This document shows positions 35,668-44,344 of a stretch of 64,000 nucleotides of DNA, one piece after another (positions within the stretch are counted from its first letter, which is position 1; every line of letters starts with the position of its first letter). The notes under the pieces are model-generated. The model was not told the origin of the DNA. It ran no database searches and saw nothing but the letters and a program-made list of their open reading frames with translations. Origin of the DNA: UBA11524 sp045132495 (GTDB taxonomy: Bacteria > Bacillota > Clostridia > Christensenellales > Aristaeellaceae). The position numbers and the translations under genes were made by a program. The stretch lies in NCBI GenBank assembly GCA_045132495.1, contig JBGUSK010000097.1, positions 1-64,000 of the forward strand. The letters are read 5' to 3'.

Positions 35668-38600
35668 ATGAGCAACGTCCGTTCTGACCGCTTTACCACT
35701 GCCTGGCTGTGTAACCCTGAGATATTCAGCGTGAATGAGCTGCCGGTCAATTCCGACCACGAGTTCTTCGCCAACAAGAAGGAGATGGAGGAAAAGTGGT
35801 CCTCCCTCGTCCGCTCGCTGGACGGCAAGTGGAAGGCCCATTTCGCCATGAATCCTGCCGGTGCGCCCGATGCGCTGCTGACCGGCTCCATCATGGACGG
35901 CAGCCTCCGGGAGATCAACGTTCCCTGCGAGTTTCAGCTTGAAAATCCCGAGTGGGACGCGCCCCAGTACGTCAACACCCAGTACCCCTGGGACGGCCAT
36001 GAGGCGCTGAAGGCCCCCGAGGTGAGCGAGGAATACAACCCCACCGTTACCTGTGTGAAGACCTTCCACCTGAGCCTCAAGGATCTTCAAAATCGCGTCA
36101 TCCTGCATCTGGGCGGCGTGGAGGCGGCGGTACTGGTGTACCTCAACGGCCATGAGGTCGGCTATGCGGAGGATTCCTTCACCTCTCATTCCTTCAACAT
36201 TTCCAAGTATGCACGTGCGGGCGAAAACCGGCTGGTGCTGCGGGTGTTCAAGCGCTGCAGCAGCTCCTGGATCGAGGATCAGGATTTCTGGCGCTTCTCC
36301 GGCATCCACCGCAGCGTGGAGCTGCGCTTCTGGCCTGAGACCCATCTGCTGGATCTGTGTGTGCGCACCCCACTGACTGACAATTATCAGACGGCCCATC
36401 TGGAAACGACCCTGAACGTCATCGGCCATGGCGGCCAGGCCCGCGTGACCCTCTCTGACAGCGAGGGCAATGTGCTGTACGAGGAAACCAAGGCGGTGTC
36501 CGGGCAGAATCAGGTGCGCTATGAGGGCGTGATCCCCGGCGTGAAGCTGTGGAGCGCCGAGGAGCCCAACCTCTATCCCCTCACTGTGACGCTCACCAAC
36601 GACATGGGCCGCGTGACCGAGGTCAGCCGGACGATGGTGGGCTTCCGCCAGTTTGAGATGATCGACAGGATCATGTGCCTCAACGGCAAGCGCCTGGTCT
36701 TCCATGGTGTGAACCGCCATGAGTTCGACTGCGACAAGGGCCGCGTGGTGACCCGCGAGATGATCCTCAAGGACATTTTCAACATCAAGTCCATGAACAT
36801 CAACGCCGTGCGCACCAGCCACTACCCCAACACGACGGAGTTCTACCGCCTGTGCGACGAGTACGGCCTGTACGTCATCGACGAAACGAATATTGAGTCC
36901 CACGGCTCCTGGTCGCCCATGCATGACTGGGTCGTGCCCGGCGACAAGCCTGAGTGGCATGATGCGGTCATCGGACGCGGCCGCTCGATGCTCCAAAGGG
37001 ACAAGAACCACCCTTGCATCCTCATGTGGAGCTGCGGCAACGAAAGCTGGGGCGGCTGCAATCTCTACGATCTCTCCGAGTACTTCCGCAAGACCGATCC
37101 CACCCGACTGGTGCACTACGAGGGCTGCGTGCATGACGAGCGCTATCTGCATACCTCCGATATGCTCTCCCACATGTACATGAAGGCGGCGGATATCGAG
37201 AAGTACCTGAAAAACAACCCCGACCGTCCCTTTATCAACTGCGAATATACCCATGCCATGGGCAACTCCTGCGGCGGCATGAATGAGTACACCGCGCTGG
37301 AGGACAAGTATCCCATGTATCAGGGCGGCTTCGTATGGGACTATGTGGACCAGGGCCTGCGGGTGAAGGGCCCCAACGGGGAGGAGCGCTTTGCCTGGGG
37401 CGGCGACTTCGGCGATCGTCCCACGGACTGGCATTTCATCGGCAACGGCCTGGTGTATGCGGATCGCAGCCTCACCCCCAAGGCCCAGGAAGTGCGCCAC
37501 CTGTTCCGCGATGTGTTCCTCAAGGTCGGCAAGACCGGCGTGACGGTGTGGAACCGCAAGCTTTTCGCTGCGCTGAAGGGCTATGCCATCCGCTGGACGG
37601 TGGAGTGCGACATGAAGCCCATCAAGGCAGGCGAAATCATCCTGCCGGAAATCGCTGCCGGCGAATCCAAGCATGTCAACCTGCCCTATGGCAAGCTGCC
37701 CATGGAAGGAGAGACCGTGCTGACCTGCTTCCTCGTCCTGGCGGAGGATCAGGGGATCCTGCCGGCAGGCACCATCCTCAGCCACGGCCAGACGGTCTAC
37801 GGCGAGAAGGTCAAGGCCGAGCCCGCAGAAAAGCCTGCCCGGGTCATCATGGGCGACCACAACATCGGCGTGCGCGGCAACGGCCTGGGCGTCATGCTGG
37901 AGAAGCGCGGCGGCATCATCTCCTTCCGTGACAGGGCAGGGAAGGAAACCCTCCTGCGCATGCCGCAGCTGAGCCTCTTCCGTGCCCAGACGGACAATGA
38001 CCGCGGCAATCGTTACGACGTCCGCCAGGGCGTCTATCACATGATCAGCCGTTATTCCTGGCAGAACGAGGTCAAGGTGGAAACGGATGAAAATGGCGTG
38101 ACCACGCTGACCTACGGCTTCACCAACGATCTGCTCAGGGATTTCGAGATGACTGTGGTCTACACCATCCGCCGGGATGATGAGATCGAGGTGACGGTCA
38201 ACTGGCCAGGCGTGAAGGATCTGCCGGATATGCCTGCGCTGGGTCTGTCCTTCCAGCTTGATCCCCGCCTGGATACCGTCAACTACTACGGCCTGGGCCC
38301 GGATGACAATTATGTTGACCGCCGCGACGGCGCGTATCTGGGCTGGCATGCCTACAAGGTTGCGGATGGCATGGCCCGCTACTTCAAGCCCCAGGAATCC
38401 GGCAGCCGCAGCAAGGTGCAGGCCTTCGCGGTGACGGACCGCGACCACCATGGTCTGCTCATCACCGGCGAGGAGCTGGAGGTTTCCTGCCAGCCCTGGA
38501 CGGTGGAGGAAATGCAGTGTGCCTATCATCCCAGCGATCTGACGAATCCGGTGCGCACGGTGCTGGATGTGGCCATGTTCCGCAAGGGCGTGGGCGGTGA

Positions 38601-38688
38601 TGACAGCTGGGGCGCACCCACTCTGCCCCAGTACTGCTACCCGGCTGAAAAGCCCTATTCCTTTACCTTCACCATGAAGGCGATCTGA
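35668..38688 (+). CDS. Beta-galactosidase, GH2 (LacZ type)
   Basis: 1006-residue five-domain LacZ-like enzyme. Sugar-binding N-terminal domain (WKAHFAMNPAG...VNTQYPWDG), Ig-like domain, TIM barrel with RTSHYPN and IDETNIESHG, acid/base Glu in SCGNESWGG (about residue 457) and nucleophile Glu in INCEYTHAMGNS (about residue 525). The C-terminal small-chain domain has VRGNGLGVMLEKRGGIISF and YYGLGPDDNYVDRR. ATG 35668 after GAGAGGAGCTGCCCGTC. A TATAAT is present at 35575-35580 without an obvious -35, suggesting an activator-dependent promoter. Cytoplasmic. Confidence 0.95.
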   Translation: MSNVRSDRFTTAWLCNPEIFSVNELPVNSDHEFFANKKEMEEKWSSLVRSLDGKWKAHFAMNPAGAPDALLTGSIMDGSLREINVPCEFQLENPEWDAPQYVNTQYPWDGHEALKAPEVSEEYNPTVTCVKTFHLSLKDLQNRVILHLGGVEAAVLVYLNGHEVGYAEDSFTSHSFNISKYARAGENRLVLRVFKRCSSSWIEDQDFWRFSGIHRSVELRFWPETHLLDLCVRTPLTDNYQTAHLETTLNVIGHGGQARVTLSDSEGNVLYEETKAVSGQNQVRYEGVIPGVKLWSAEEPNLYPLTVTLTNDMGRVTEVSRTMVGFRQFEMIDRIMCLNGKRLVFHGVNRHEFDCDKGRVVTREMILKDIFNIKSMNINAVRTSHYPNTTEFYRLCDEYGLYVIDETNIESHGSWSPMHDWVVPGDKPEWHDAVIGRGRSMLQRDKNHPCILMWSCGNESWGGCNLYDLSEYFRKTDPTRLVHYEGCVHDERYLHTSDMLSHMYMKAADIEKYLKNNPDRPFINCEYTHAMGNSCGGMNEYTALEDKYPMYQGGFVWDYVDQGLRVKGPNGEERFAWGGDFGDRPTDWHFIGNGLVYADRSLTPKAQEVRHLFRDVFLKVGKTGVTVWNRKLFAALKGYAIRWTVECDMKPIKAGEIILPEIAAGESKHVNLPYGKLPMEGETVLTCFLVLAEDQGILPAGTILSHGQTVYGEKVKAEPAEKPARVIMGDHNIGVRGNGLGVMLEKRGGIISFRDRAGKETLLRMPQLSLFRAQTDNDRGNRYDVRQGVYHMISRYSWQNEVKVETDENGVTTLTYGFTNDLLRDFEMTVVYTIRRDDEIEVTVNWPGVKDLPDMPALGLSFQLDPRLDTVNYYGLGPDDNYVDRRDGAYLGWHAYKVADGMARYFKPQESGSRSKVQAFAVTDRDHHGLLITGEELEVSCQPWTVEEMQCAYHPSDLTNPVRTVLDVAMFRKGVGGDDSWGAPTLPQYCYPAEKPYSFTFTMKAI

Positions 38689-38709
38689 TATTTGTCCTGC
38701 TGATTCATC

Positions 38710-38741
38710 AAGGAGCTGCACCTGCGGGTGCGGCTCCTTTT
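38710..38741 (+). terminator. Terminator after lacZ-type gene
   Basis: AAGGAGC.GCAC, loop, GTGC.GCTCCTTTTG. Confidence 0.75.
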
Positions 38742-38773
38742 GTGTGAAGTGCCGCTGTCGTGCTGTTTTCGGG

Positions 38774-38802
38774 TTGACGGCGCATCGGCGTGATGATAAA
38801 AT
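38774..38802 (+). promoter_or_regulatory. Promoter of the dockerin protein gene
   Basis: TTGACG (38774-38779), 17 bp, TAAAAT (38797-38802). Confidence 0.7.
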
Positions 38803-38857
38803 AGAAGGGAATGAATGCGGACGCCCGTTTCTGTGATAAAGATGTGGAGGGATCGTG

Positions 38858-41545
38858 ATGACCAGAAAGTTTCTACTCTCACTGATAATGATCATTGCGG
38901 TGCTGCTGACGATGTCTGTTGCATATGCGGCGGATAACCTTTCCTTTGTGTACGATTTGCCGGAGGAAATGGAAGCCCAATATGAGCAGATGAAGGAGCA
39001 GCTGCACCAGAAGGTGCTCAAGGCTGAGAGCGTAAAGGGGACGGGGCTTGTGTCCCAGCACCGCGCACTGGGATACGAGGATACGGACTATTGCGGCAGC
39101 ATGGCCCTGAATTACAAGACCAACTGGGCCCAGACCAAACCGGGCAATGTTGTATCCTGCAGCTTTGAGGCACTGGGCGGCACTCCGCCGTATCTGGTAG
39201 CCTATGGCTGGGTGATATACGATGAAGACAAGAACGTCATCGAAGATTACCAGGATGCGGGTATTTCCACTGCCTCGACGGCGTCCAAGACGATGTACTG
39301 TACGCCGGACGTTCCGGGCTATGTCGGCTTTATCATTGTCGTCAGCGATAATTCAGGACAGAAAATCTCGGTGGCCACCAATCTGGTTCAGATCCGTTAC
39401 TCCTGGGATACGGACGCCTTTGATACCATCGGCTTTGCAGATGATAATGCCTTTGCGGCGGGCGTGAATCTGGATCAGAAGAGCATCGACGTTGGCGATA
39501 CCATCCGGGCAACCTACTACTTCACCATTTCGGATGAATACACCGGCCCCTATACGGTCCAGAACACTTGGTATCTGGTGGATACATACAATAATGTGCT
39601 GGATCTGTATAACGTCCCGCAGACGCTATACGGGCAGGGCGCATATTATACCGACTTTGTACCGCTCCAGGCGGGGTGGATCTACTACAGCCTCTCGATC
39701 GTTGATGCCTATGGCAGAGATGTGCACGTGGATACGCCCAAGATCAAGGTGGAGGGCGCTGCAGTCACGGCAACGCCGGGCCCGTCCTCAGGGCCGACAG
39801 CCGATCCCACCCCCACGCCCACGCCTCCTCCGCTGAGCGTCAGTATCTCGGTGGACAAGACGAGCCTTCTCTTTGGCCAGACTGTCACGGCTACCTACAG
39901 CATCCAGGATAAAACGGGTGAGTATCTCCAGTATGAGGCGCACTGGTTCATTGAGCATGAGGGGAAGGAAGTGTATCAGGAGGTCAAGCTTGACGGCACA
40001 TCCGGTACGATCACCTTCAAGCCGGAGTTCGGCGAATCGGTCTACCTGTACATCTATGCCTGGACGCCGTCCTATGAAGCCTGGGCTTATTCGGACACGA
40101 TTACCCTGCGGGGCGAGCCTCTGCGGGAGCCGGTCAGCGTGACGGCAAGCCTGGACAAGAGCGAGATCGCCCTGGGTGAGCCGATCACCGTCACCTATGA
40201 GGTCAAGAACAACAACGGCACGCCGAACGTGAATGTGGACTGCTTCGTTGTGGATGATGGGCGGGAATACAGTGCCCACTATGTCTATGATTTGACAGAA
40301 ACCATGGGCAGCGTCACCTTCACGCCGACCTACGGCGACAGTGTGTACGCTTATGTCTGGGTCAGCAATGCCGGGGATGAGTTCTCTGATGATTACACGA
40401 CCGAATCTGCAACGATCATCGGCGAATCCGACTATACGCCCATCAGGATCGAGTTGACCGGCGGCAAAGCTTCCTACGAGATCGGTGAAACGATCACGCT
40501 GAACTATGAGACCATTGGCGGAACCGTGGGTGAGCGGGTCACCTCGTACTATTGGACGATCTATGATGAGGATTGGAATTCTTCCTCTACAGATACTATG
40601 TACCTGGACGGCCCGAAGGGGCAGATCCAGTACACGCCCTACTACGGCGTGCAGATCGAGCTGACCATCTATGCATATGACGGAACAAGCGATTTCTATG
40701 AATACTATGAGTTTGAACTGACCGGCGATTCGATGACGGAGGCCTTCAACATCAAGCTGGAACCGAACAAATCCAGCGTTGCCAAGGGCGAAAAGGTCAC
40801 TGTGTCCTATGAGGTCACCGGCGGCAGCGGCGTAGATGAGGTGCTTTCTGCATTCTATATCATCGAAAAGGATGGTTATGTCTACGGCACTGAGGATATC
40901 GAGCTCAGCAAGCGTACAGGCTCGCTGTCCTTCACACCCCGCTTTGGCGATACCCTGACGGTCTATGTCAAGGCCAGGGATAAGTATGTGGAGGAAATGT
41001 GGGAAGCGGTGCGGATCACCCTGACCGGCTCCGACAAGACGAATCCGCCTGTGGCTTCGGTCAATTTCGAGAAGGAACCCATCGTGCTGGGCGAGGCGGT
41101 GAGAGTCAAGTACAGCCTCTCCGGAGGAACGGCGCCCTATGACGCCGTGCTGATCGTCCGTACCTGGTCGGAGGCGGACAACACGACGGATATCTACACA
41201 AAGAAGCTGACGTCCGCCGGCAGCGGAACGGTGACTGTGACGCCCGAATCCGGCGAGCAGATCCTTGCCTTTATTGAGGGCACGGACGATCAGGGCTTTA
41301 CGATATACGGCGATTGGCTGTGGCTTGACCTGGAAGCGCCCGCTGCGCCCCGTGTCCCCGGTGATGCGGATGACAACGGCGTTGTCAACACAGCGGATGC
41401 GGTGGCCATTCTGGCGTACTGCGTGGATGCAAGCAAGCAGATCAACCAGCGCAATGCGGACGTTAATGCGGACGAGCTGGTGGATGTGTACGATGCGCTG
41501 CTGCTTCTGCAGTACGATGCAGGCTGGAATGTGAAACTGAAATAA
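38858..41545 (+). CDS. Large secreted multi-Ig-like protein with C-terminal type I dockerin
   Basis: 895 residues. Signal peptide (FLLSLIMIIAVLLTMSVAYAAD) is followed by an N-terminal domain, a Thr/Pro linker (TATPGPSSGPTADPTPTPTP) and about five tandem beta-sandwich repeats of roughly 100 residues. Each repeat starts like 'VSISVDKTSLLFGQTVTATYSI', 'VTASLDKSEIALGEPITVTYEV' or 'NIKLEPNKSSVAKGEKVTVSYEV'. The end is a dockerin: GDADDNGVVNTADAVAILAY and ADVNADELVDVYDALLLLQY, two calcium-binding F-hand repeats. Dockerins bind cohesins, so the protein should dock onto a scaffold; no cohesin is in the window and no catalytic domain is seen. ATG 38858 after GTGGAGGGATCGTG. Confidence 0.9.
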   Translation: MTRKFLLSLIMIIAVLLTMSVAYAADNLSFVYDLPEEMEAQYEQMKEQLHQKVLKAESVKGTGLVSQHRALGYEDTDYCGSMALNYKTNWAQTKPGNVVSCSFEALGGTPPYLVAYGWVIYDEDKNVIEDYQDAGISTASTASKTMYCTPDVPGYVGFIIVVSDNSGQKISVATNLVQIRYSWDTDAFDTIGFADDNAFAAGVNLDQKSIDVGDTIRATYYFTISDEYTGPYTVQNTWYLVDTYNNVLDLYNVPQTLYGQGAYYTDFVPLQAGWIYYSLSIVDAYGRDVHVDTPKIKVEGAAVTATPGPSSGPTADPTPTPTPPPLSVSISVDKTSLLFGQTVTATYSIQDKTGEYLQYEAHWFIEHEGKEVYQEVKLDGTSGTITFKPEFGESVYLYIYAWTPSYEAWAYSDTITLRGEPLREPVSVTASLDKSEIALGEPITVTYEVKNNNGTPNVNVDCFVVDDGREYSAHYVYDLTETMGSVTFTPTYGDSVYAYVWVSNAGDEFSDDYTTESATIIGESDYTPIRIELTGGKASYEIGETITLNYETIGGTVGERVTSYYWTIYDEDWNSSSTDTMYLDGPKGQIQYTPYYGVQIELTIYAYDGTSDFYEYYEFELTGDSMTEAFNIKLEPNKSSVAKGEKVTVSYEVTGGSGVDEVLSAFYIIEKDGYVYGTEDIELSKRTGSLSFTPRFGDTLTVYVKARDKYVEEMWEAVRITLTGSDKTNPPVASVNFEKEPIVLGEAVRVKYSLSGGTAPYDAVLIVRTWSEADNTTDIYTKKLTSAGSGTVTVTPESGEQILAFIEGTDDQGFTIYGDWLWLDLEAPAAPRVPGDADDNGVVNTADAVAILAYCVDASKQINQRNADVNADELVDVYDALLLLQYDAGWNVKLK

Positions 41546-41577
41546 GATATCTTTCCTGTGGAGCAGGTGCTCCAAAA

Positions 41578-41606
41578 GGCTCCCCCGGCGTTCTGCCGGG
41601 GGAGCC
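41578..41606 (-). terminator. Terminator (R2-type hairpin) after the SH3-repeat gene
   Basis: GGCTCCCCCGGC, GTTCT, GCCGGGGGAGCC with AAAA on the plus strand (T-run for the leftward gene). Confidence 0.75.
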
Positions 41607-41623
41607 CTGTGTTTGGAGGGGAA

Positions 41624-42403
41624 TCAATAGCGCTGCAGTGCGCTGGTGGCAATGAAGCCGGTTTTTCCGTCCCGGGTGAAAACGTAGCTGTAGCCGTTCT
41701 CGCCCTCGTAGTCCACCACATAGACCAATTCGCCGTTGTCATAACGGCCCAGGTTTCGGCTGACGCTGTCCATGCTGCTGGCTTTGGAGTACAGGTAGCA
41801 GTAGCTGCGCTTGGCGCTGGCGACCATGTACCATCCGGCGGTGGGGTCCTCCAGGATATCCGAAACGCGCAGGAGAGCAGAAGCGCCGATATAGCCGGTT
41901 TCGCCCTCCTGGGTGCGGACATAGAAGAAGCCGTTGTCCGCCTGAGCGTTCAGAACATAGACCATCTCGCCGTTGTCGTGGCGGCCTTTGTTATAGCCCA
42001 CGCCATCCCGGCTGCTGGGCTCGGAATAGAGGTAGCAGTAGCCCTGGGGGGAACGGCTGGCAATGAGGAACCATCCCGGGGCGCTGTCTGCCCACACATC
42101 GCCGTAGTAGCGTGTAAGGGCTTTGGCGCCCATGTATCCAGTTTTGCCATCCTGGGTAGAGACGTAGCAATAGCCGTTTCCGCCGTAGTAGTCAAGGACG
42201 TAAACGTACTCGCCATTGTCATAGCGGCCCAGGTTGCGGCTGACGTTATCCTGGGAGGTGGGATTGGAGTACAGGTAGCAGTAACCGCGGGGGCTTTCGC
42301 TGTCCACGATGTACCACCCTGTGCCGTCTGCGGAGGCGCACAGCGGGAGTGCAAGGCTGAAAAGCATCGTCAGGCAGAGAATCAGAGCGAAAAAGCGTTT
42401 CAT
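41624..42403 (-). CDS. Secreted protein with three tandem SH3-like repeats
   Basis: 259 residues: signal peptide (FFALILCLTMLFSLALPLCASA) followed by three homologous modules of about 75 residues. Each contains '(G)YCYLYS.PSS.D.V..N.GRYDNGE.VYV' and 'NG(Y/F).YV.T.DGKTGYIGASAL'. These are SH3b-type wall-binding or sensing modules with no catalytic domain. The high identity between modules suggests recent duplication. ATG 42403 after AAAGGAGACTGCTC. Next to a trypsin-fold protein transcribed the same way, also with a signal peptide. Confidence 0.85.
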   Translation of the reverse strand: MKRFFALILCLTMLFSLALPLCASADGTGWYIVDSESPRGYCYLYSNPTSQDNVSRNLGRYDNGEYVYVLDYYGGNGYCYVSTQDGKTGYMGAKALTRYYGDVWADSAPGWFLIASRSPQGYCYLYSEPSSRDGVGYNKGRHDNGEMVYVLNAQADNGFFYVRTQEGETGYIGASALLRVSDILEDPTAGWYMVASAKRSYCYLYSKASSMDSVSRNLGRYDNGELVYVVDYEGENGYSYVFTRDGKTGFIATSALQRY

Positions 42404-42501
42404 GAGCAGTCTCCTTTCAAAGGGGATTCACCTATATAACGATCCAGCCTGGGAAAATCTTCCCGGGAATGGGTGAGGAAGGAAAAATCCCCGGGGAGAG
42501 C

Positions 42502-43197
42502 TTAATTGAACGCGCCTGCAGCCTTCATGGCCTGGAAAACATCGTTGGTCAGGCGGCGGCCGTAGCCATTGCCGTTGGCGTCATGGGAGGTATAGACCGC
42601 AGTTACGGTGGGGTAATCAAAATCCTCGCCGGTGAAGCACACCGGGCCGCCGTCCGTACCGGAGATCCAGCCTTCCCAGTAGAGCTGCTTGTCGCTGTAG
42701 ACATACTGCACCTCAAAGAGGCTTTGCAGATGACGGGTGCTGTCGTAGGTGAGGAGGTTGAAGAACTCCTCGTTCAGGTCGTGATCTGAACCGACCATGC
42801 AGCCATACCAGCCTGTACTGTTGCCCACAGGAGATTCGAAAATGACAAAGCCGATATCATTCACAGAGCTGTAGCCATTGGCAAAGGTATCATACACGGT
42901 GTAGCTGAACTTCCCGCTGTAGCGATACCAGCAGCTGCCGGGGGAGTTGGCGCCAAAGTAGAAATTGCAGCTCTTCAGCGGCTTGCCATGGACGTGGCAG
43001 TACAGGTTATGGGCGGCGGTGATCAGCCCGTAGCGGCCGATCATCGTGCCGCTGCCGCCCCGCTGACATCCACAGGTGAAGTTCGCATCCATGTAGGCGA
43101 TGGGGTGATTCATGTTAAATGCCTTGTCCGCCCGAGCTGCCAGAGGCAGAACCGTCAGCAGCAGTGCCAGTGAAAGGGCGATCAATCGTTTCATCAT
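42502..43197 (-). CDS. Secreted trypsin-fold (S1/V8-like) protein with catalytic Ser replaced by Asp
   Basis: 231 residues with a signal peptide (LIALSLALLLTVLPLAARAD). Chymotrypsin-fold signatures: GGSGTMIGRYGLITAAHNLYC with His63, NDIGFVIFESP with Asp114, and ISGTDGGPVCFTG where trypsin-like proteases have G-x-S-G-G-P; here position 182 is Asp (codon GAC). Two of three triad residues are kept, so the protein is either an inactive pseudoprotease or uses altered chemistry. Several Cys pairs (CGC, C67, C77, C89) suggest disulfides. Starts at a double ATG after CAGGAGGAACTTCCG. Confidence 0.8.
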   Translation of the reverse strand: MMKRLIALSLALLLTVLPLAARADKAFNMNHPIAYMDANFTCGCQRGGSGTMIGRYGLITAAHNLYCHVHGKPLKSCNFYFGANSPGSCWYRYSGKFSYTVYDTFANGYSSVNDIGFVIFESPVGNSTGWYGCMVGSDHDLNEEFFNLLTYDSTRHLQSLFEVQYVYSDKQLYWEGWISGTDGGPVCFTGEDFDYPTVTAVYTSHDANGNGYGRRLTNDVFQAMKAAGAFN

Positions 43198-43247
43198 CGG
43201 AAGTTCCTCCTGTTTTCATGTGTAGTGAACGGAATAGGAATATGTAA

Positions 43248-43277
43248 ATTATACCAAACCAGTGCAGGCAGCGTCAA
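43248..43277 (-). promoter_or_regulatory. Promoter of the trypsin-fold gene
   Basis: Minus-strand TTGACG (43277-43272), 18 bp, TATAAT (43253-43248). Confidence 0.7.
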
Positions 43278-43300
43278 TATGTAGATATGATATGCCATGG

Positions 43301-43335
43301 AAAAAGAAAAAAGACCTCCTGATCTCTCAGGAGGT
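43301..43335 (-). terminator. Original tRNA-Leu terminator, displaced by the element
   Basis: Minus strand: ACCTCCTGA, GAGA, TCAGGAGGT, then CTTTTTT. It directly follows the duplicated tRNA 3' end at 43337-43359, where the tRNA-Leu terminator would have been before integration. Confidence 0.75.
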
Positions 43336-43336
43336 G

Positions 43337-43359
43337 TGGTGCGGGAAACAGGACTTGAA
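43337..43359. other. attL core (duplicate of the tRNA-Leu 3' end)
   Basis: Identical over 23 bp to 51716-51738 (begins TGGTGCGGGAAACAGG). The match stops on both sides (G/T before, T/C after). Confidence 0.9.
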
Positions 43360-43461
43360 TTTGTATGAATGCACAAATCGGGAAAAACAGAAGTGAAAAG
43401 AAAGCTGAAAACGCAAGGTTTTGACCAATACAAGACAAGGGAAACAAACTGAAGCAAGCGG

Positions 43462-43485
43462 GAATTGTGGTCAGAATTGTGGTCA
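43462..43485 (+). repeat. Tandem 12-bp repeat near attL (candidate integrase arm sites)
   Basis: GAATTGTGGTCA occurs twice with no gap (43462-43473, 43474-43485). The same 12-mer followed by AAACTGTGGTCA is at 51632-51655 near attR, in the same orientation. Confidence 0.7.
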
Positions 43486-43552
43486 AAAATCCGATTCATT
43501 CCGCATAGCTTGCAGCGGTTTCTTATGGCCCTCCGGATCAGGCATAAGAATT

Positions 43553-43592
43553 CCCCTGTAGGGTGATGAAGCGGCTCCCATCCCTACAGGGG
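43553..43592 (-). terminator. Hairpin at the end of the packaging operon
   Basis: CCCCTGTAGGG (43553-43563) and CCCTACAGGGG (43582-43592) are perfect 11-bp arms with an 18-nt loop, downstream of the terL nuclease ORF. T-run is weak. The arms resemble CCCTATAGGGG palindromes found upstream of terS and int. Confidence 0.5.
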
Positions 43593-43597
43593 ATCAA

Positions 43598-43644
43598 GAC
43601 ATTTATGACGTTTCAGACGGAAAAGACAATAAAGACATTATGAC
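43598..43644 (-). repeat. Six-box phased GAC array, left end
   Basis: GAC boxes start at 43598, 43607, 43616, 43625, 43634 and 43642 (spacing 9,9,9,9,8). It is the inverted counterpart of the array at 50322-50368. Units read like ATTTATGAC, GTTTCAGAC, AATAAAGAC. Confidence 0.75.
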
Positions 43645-43663
43645 ATTAAGGCCACAAATAGCA

Positions 43664-44344
43664 TCACATGTATTTATCATCACCGATTCTGTGCAGATGA
43701 TTCCTACAGGCAAGCCATGTGCCCATAGCTACAGACATGACAATATCATCATGAATGCCATTCCGACCCCCGTAGGTATCGCGTCCGCTATCGCTGATCC
43801 GGGTCTGAAAGTTGCTCAGCTCCTCAATTAGTGCATTTGCTTCTTTGAGGCCCTTGGCAATCTTGAGACGGTTATTCTGCAGCTGTATCTGCAGGTTGGA
43901 GACAAGCTCCCGCTTTGGTACGTTATAGTGACCATTATTCTGATTGGCATCTGCACCACCTGTGATATTGATGCTGCTCAAGCTGTATCGGAAGCCTGCC
44001 TGCTGCATCATGTCATATACCGGACGGCCCAGACCTGTGAAATCAATGACGACGGCCTTTTCCTGTCCCTTCAGCTGAGGGCTTCTATAAAGCTCAATGA
44101 GCCGGTCAACAATCGCAGGATATTCTTCTTGCCGGGTGCGCTCGATATGACGCAGATACAGCATTCTTTCTCCCCTGCGATCAGGCCCAAAAACGCCGTA
44201 GCCGGTTATCACCCGCTCAATGATCGAAATAGCAGTATAGTCAAAGGCTTGTCCAAGGTCAGCGCTGATGATAAAGAGCCGATCCTGTACGTTGATCCCG
44301 ACGCGCTCCGGCCCGGAGAGCCGGTCAAAATGTAGTAAAGGCAA
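43664..44344 (-). CDS. Terminase large subunit, nuclease part (separate ORF)
   Basis: 226 residues, RNase H-like packaging nuclease that cuts concatemers. Metal-binding acidic residues: IISADLGQAFDYTAIS (Asp29), AVVIDFTGLGRP (Asp101) and GGRNGIHDDIVMSVAMG (Asp199/Asp200). It begins with TTG directly after the in-frame TGA of the ATPase ORF. AGGAGG lies 8 bp before that TTG, so it can be translated on its own. In most phages this is the C-terminal half of one TerL protein. Either a functional split, a TGA read-through or an early pseudogene. Confidence 0.85.
   Translation of the reverse strand: MPLLHFDRLSGPERVGINVQDRLFIISADLGQAFDYTAISIIERVITGYGVFGPDRRGERMLYLRHIERTRQEEYPAIVDRLIELYRSPQLKGQEKAVVIDFTGLGRPVYDMMQQAGFRYSLSSINITGGADANQNNGHYNVPKRELVSNLQIQLQNNRLKIAKGLKEANALIEELSNFQTRISDSGRDTYGGRNGIHDDIVMSVAMGTWLACRNHLHRIGDDKYM

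Noticed and set aside
35629..39021. 1130-codon minus-strand frame
   Set aside because: Shadow of the LacZ-type gene; His/Ala/Gly-rich with no domain or start signal.
43598..43644. CRISPR array
   Set aside because: Units are only 9 bp with no spacers, and no cas genes are present.
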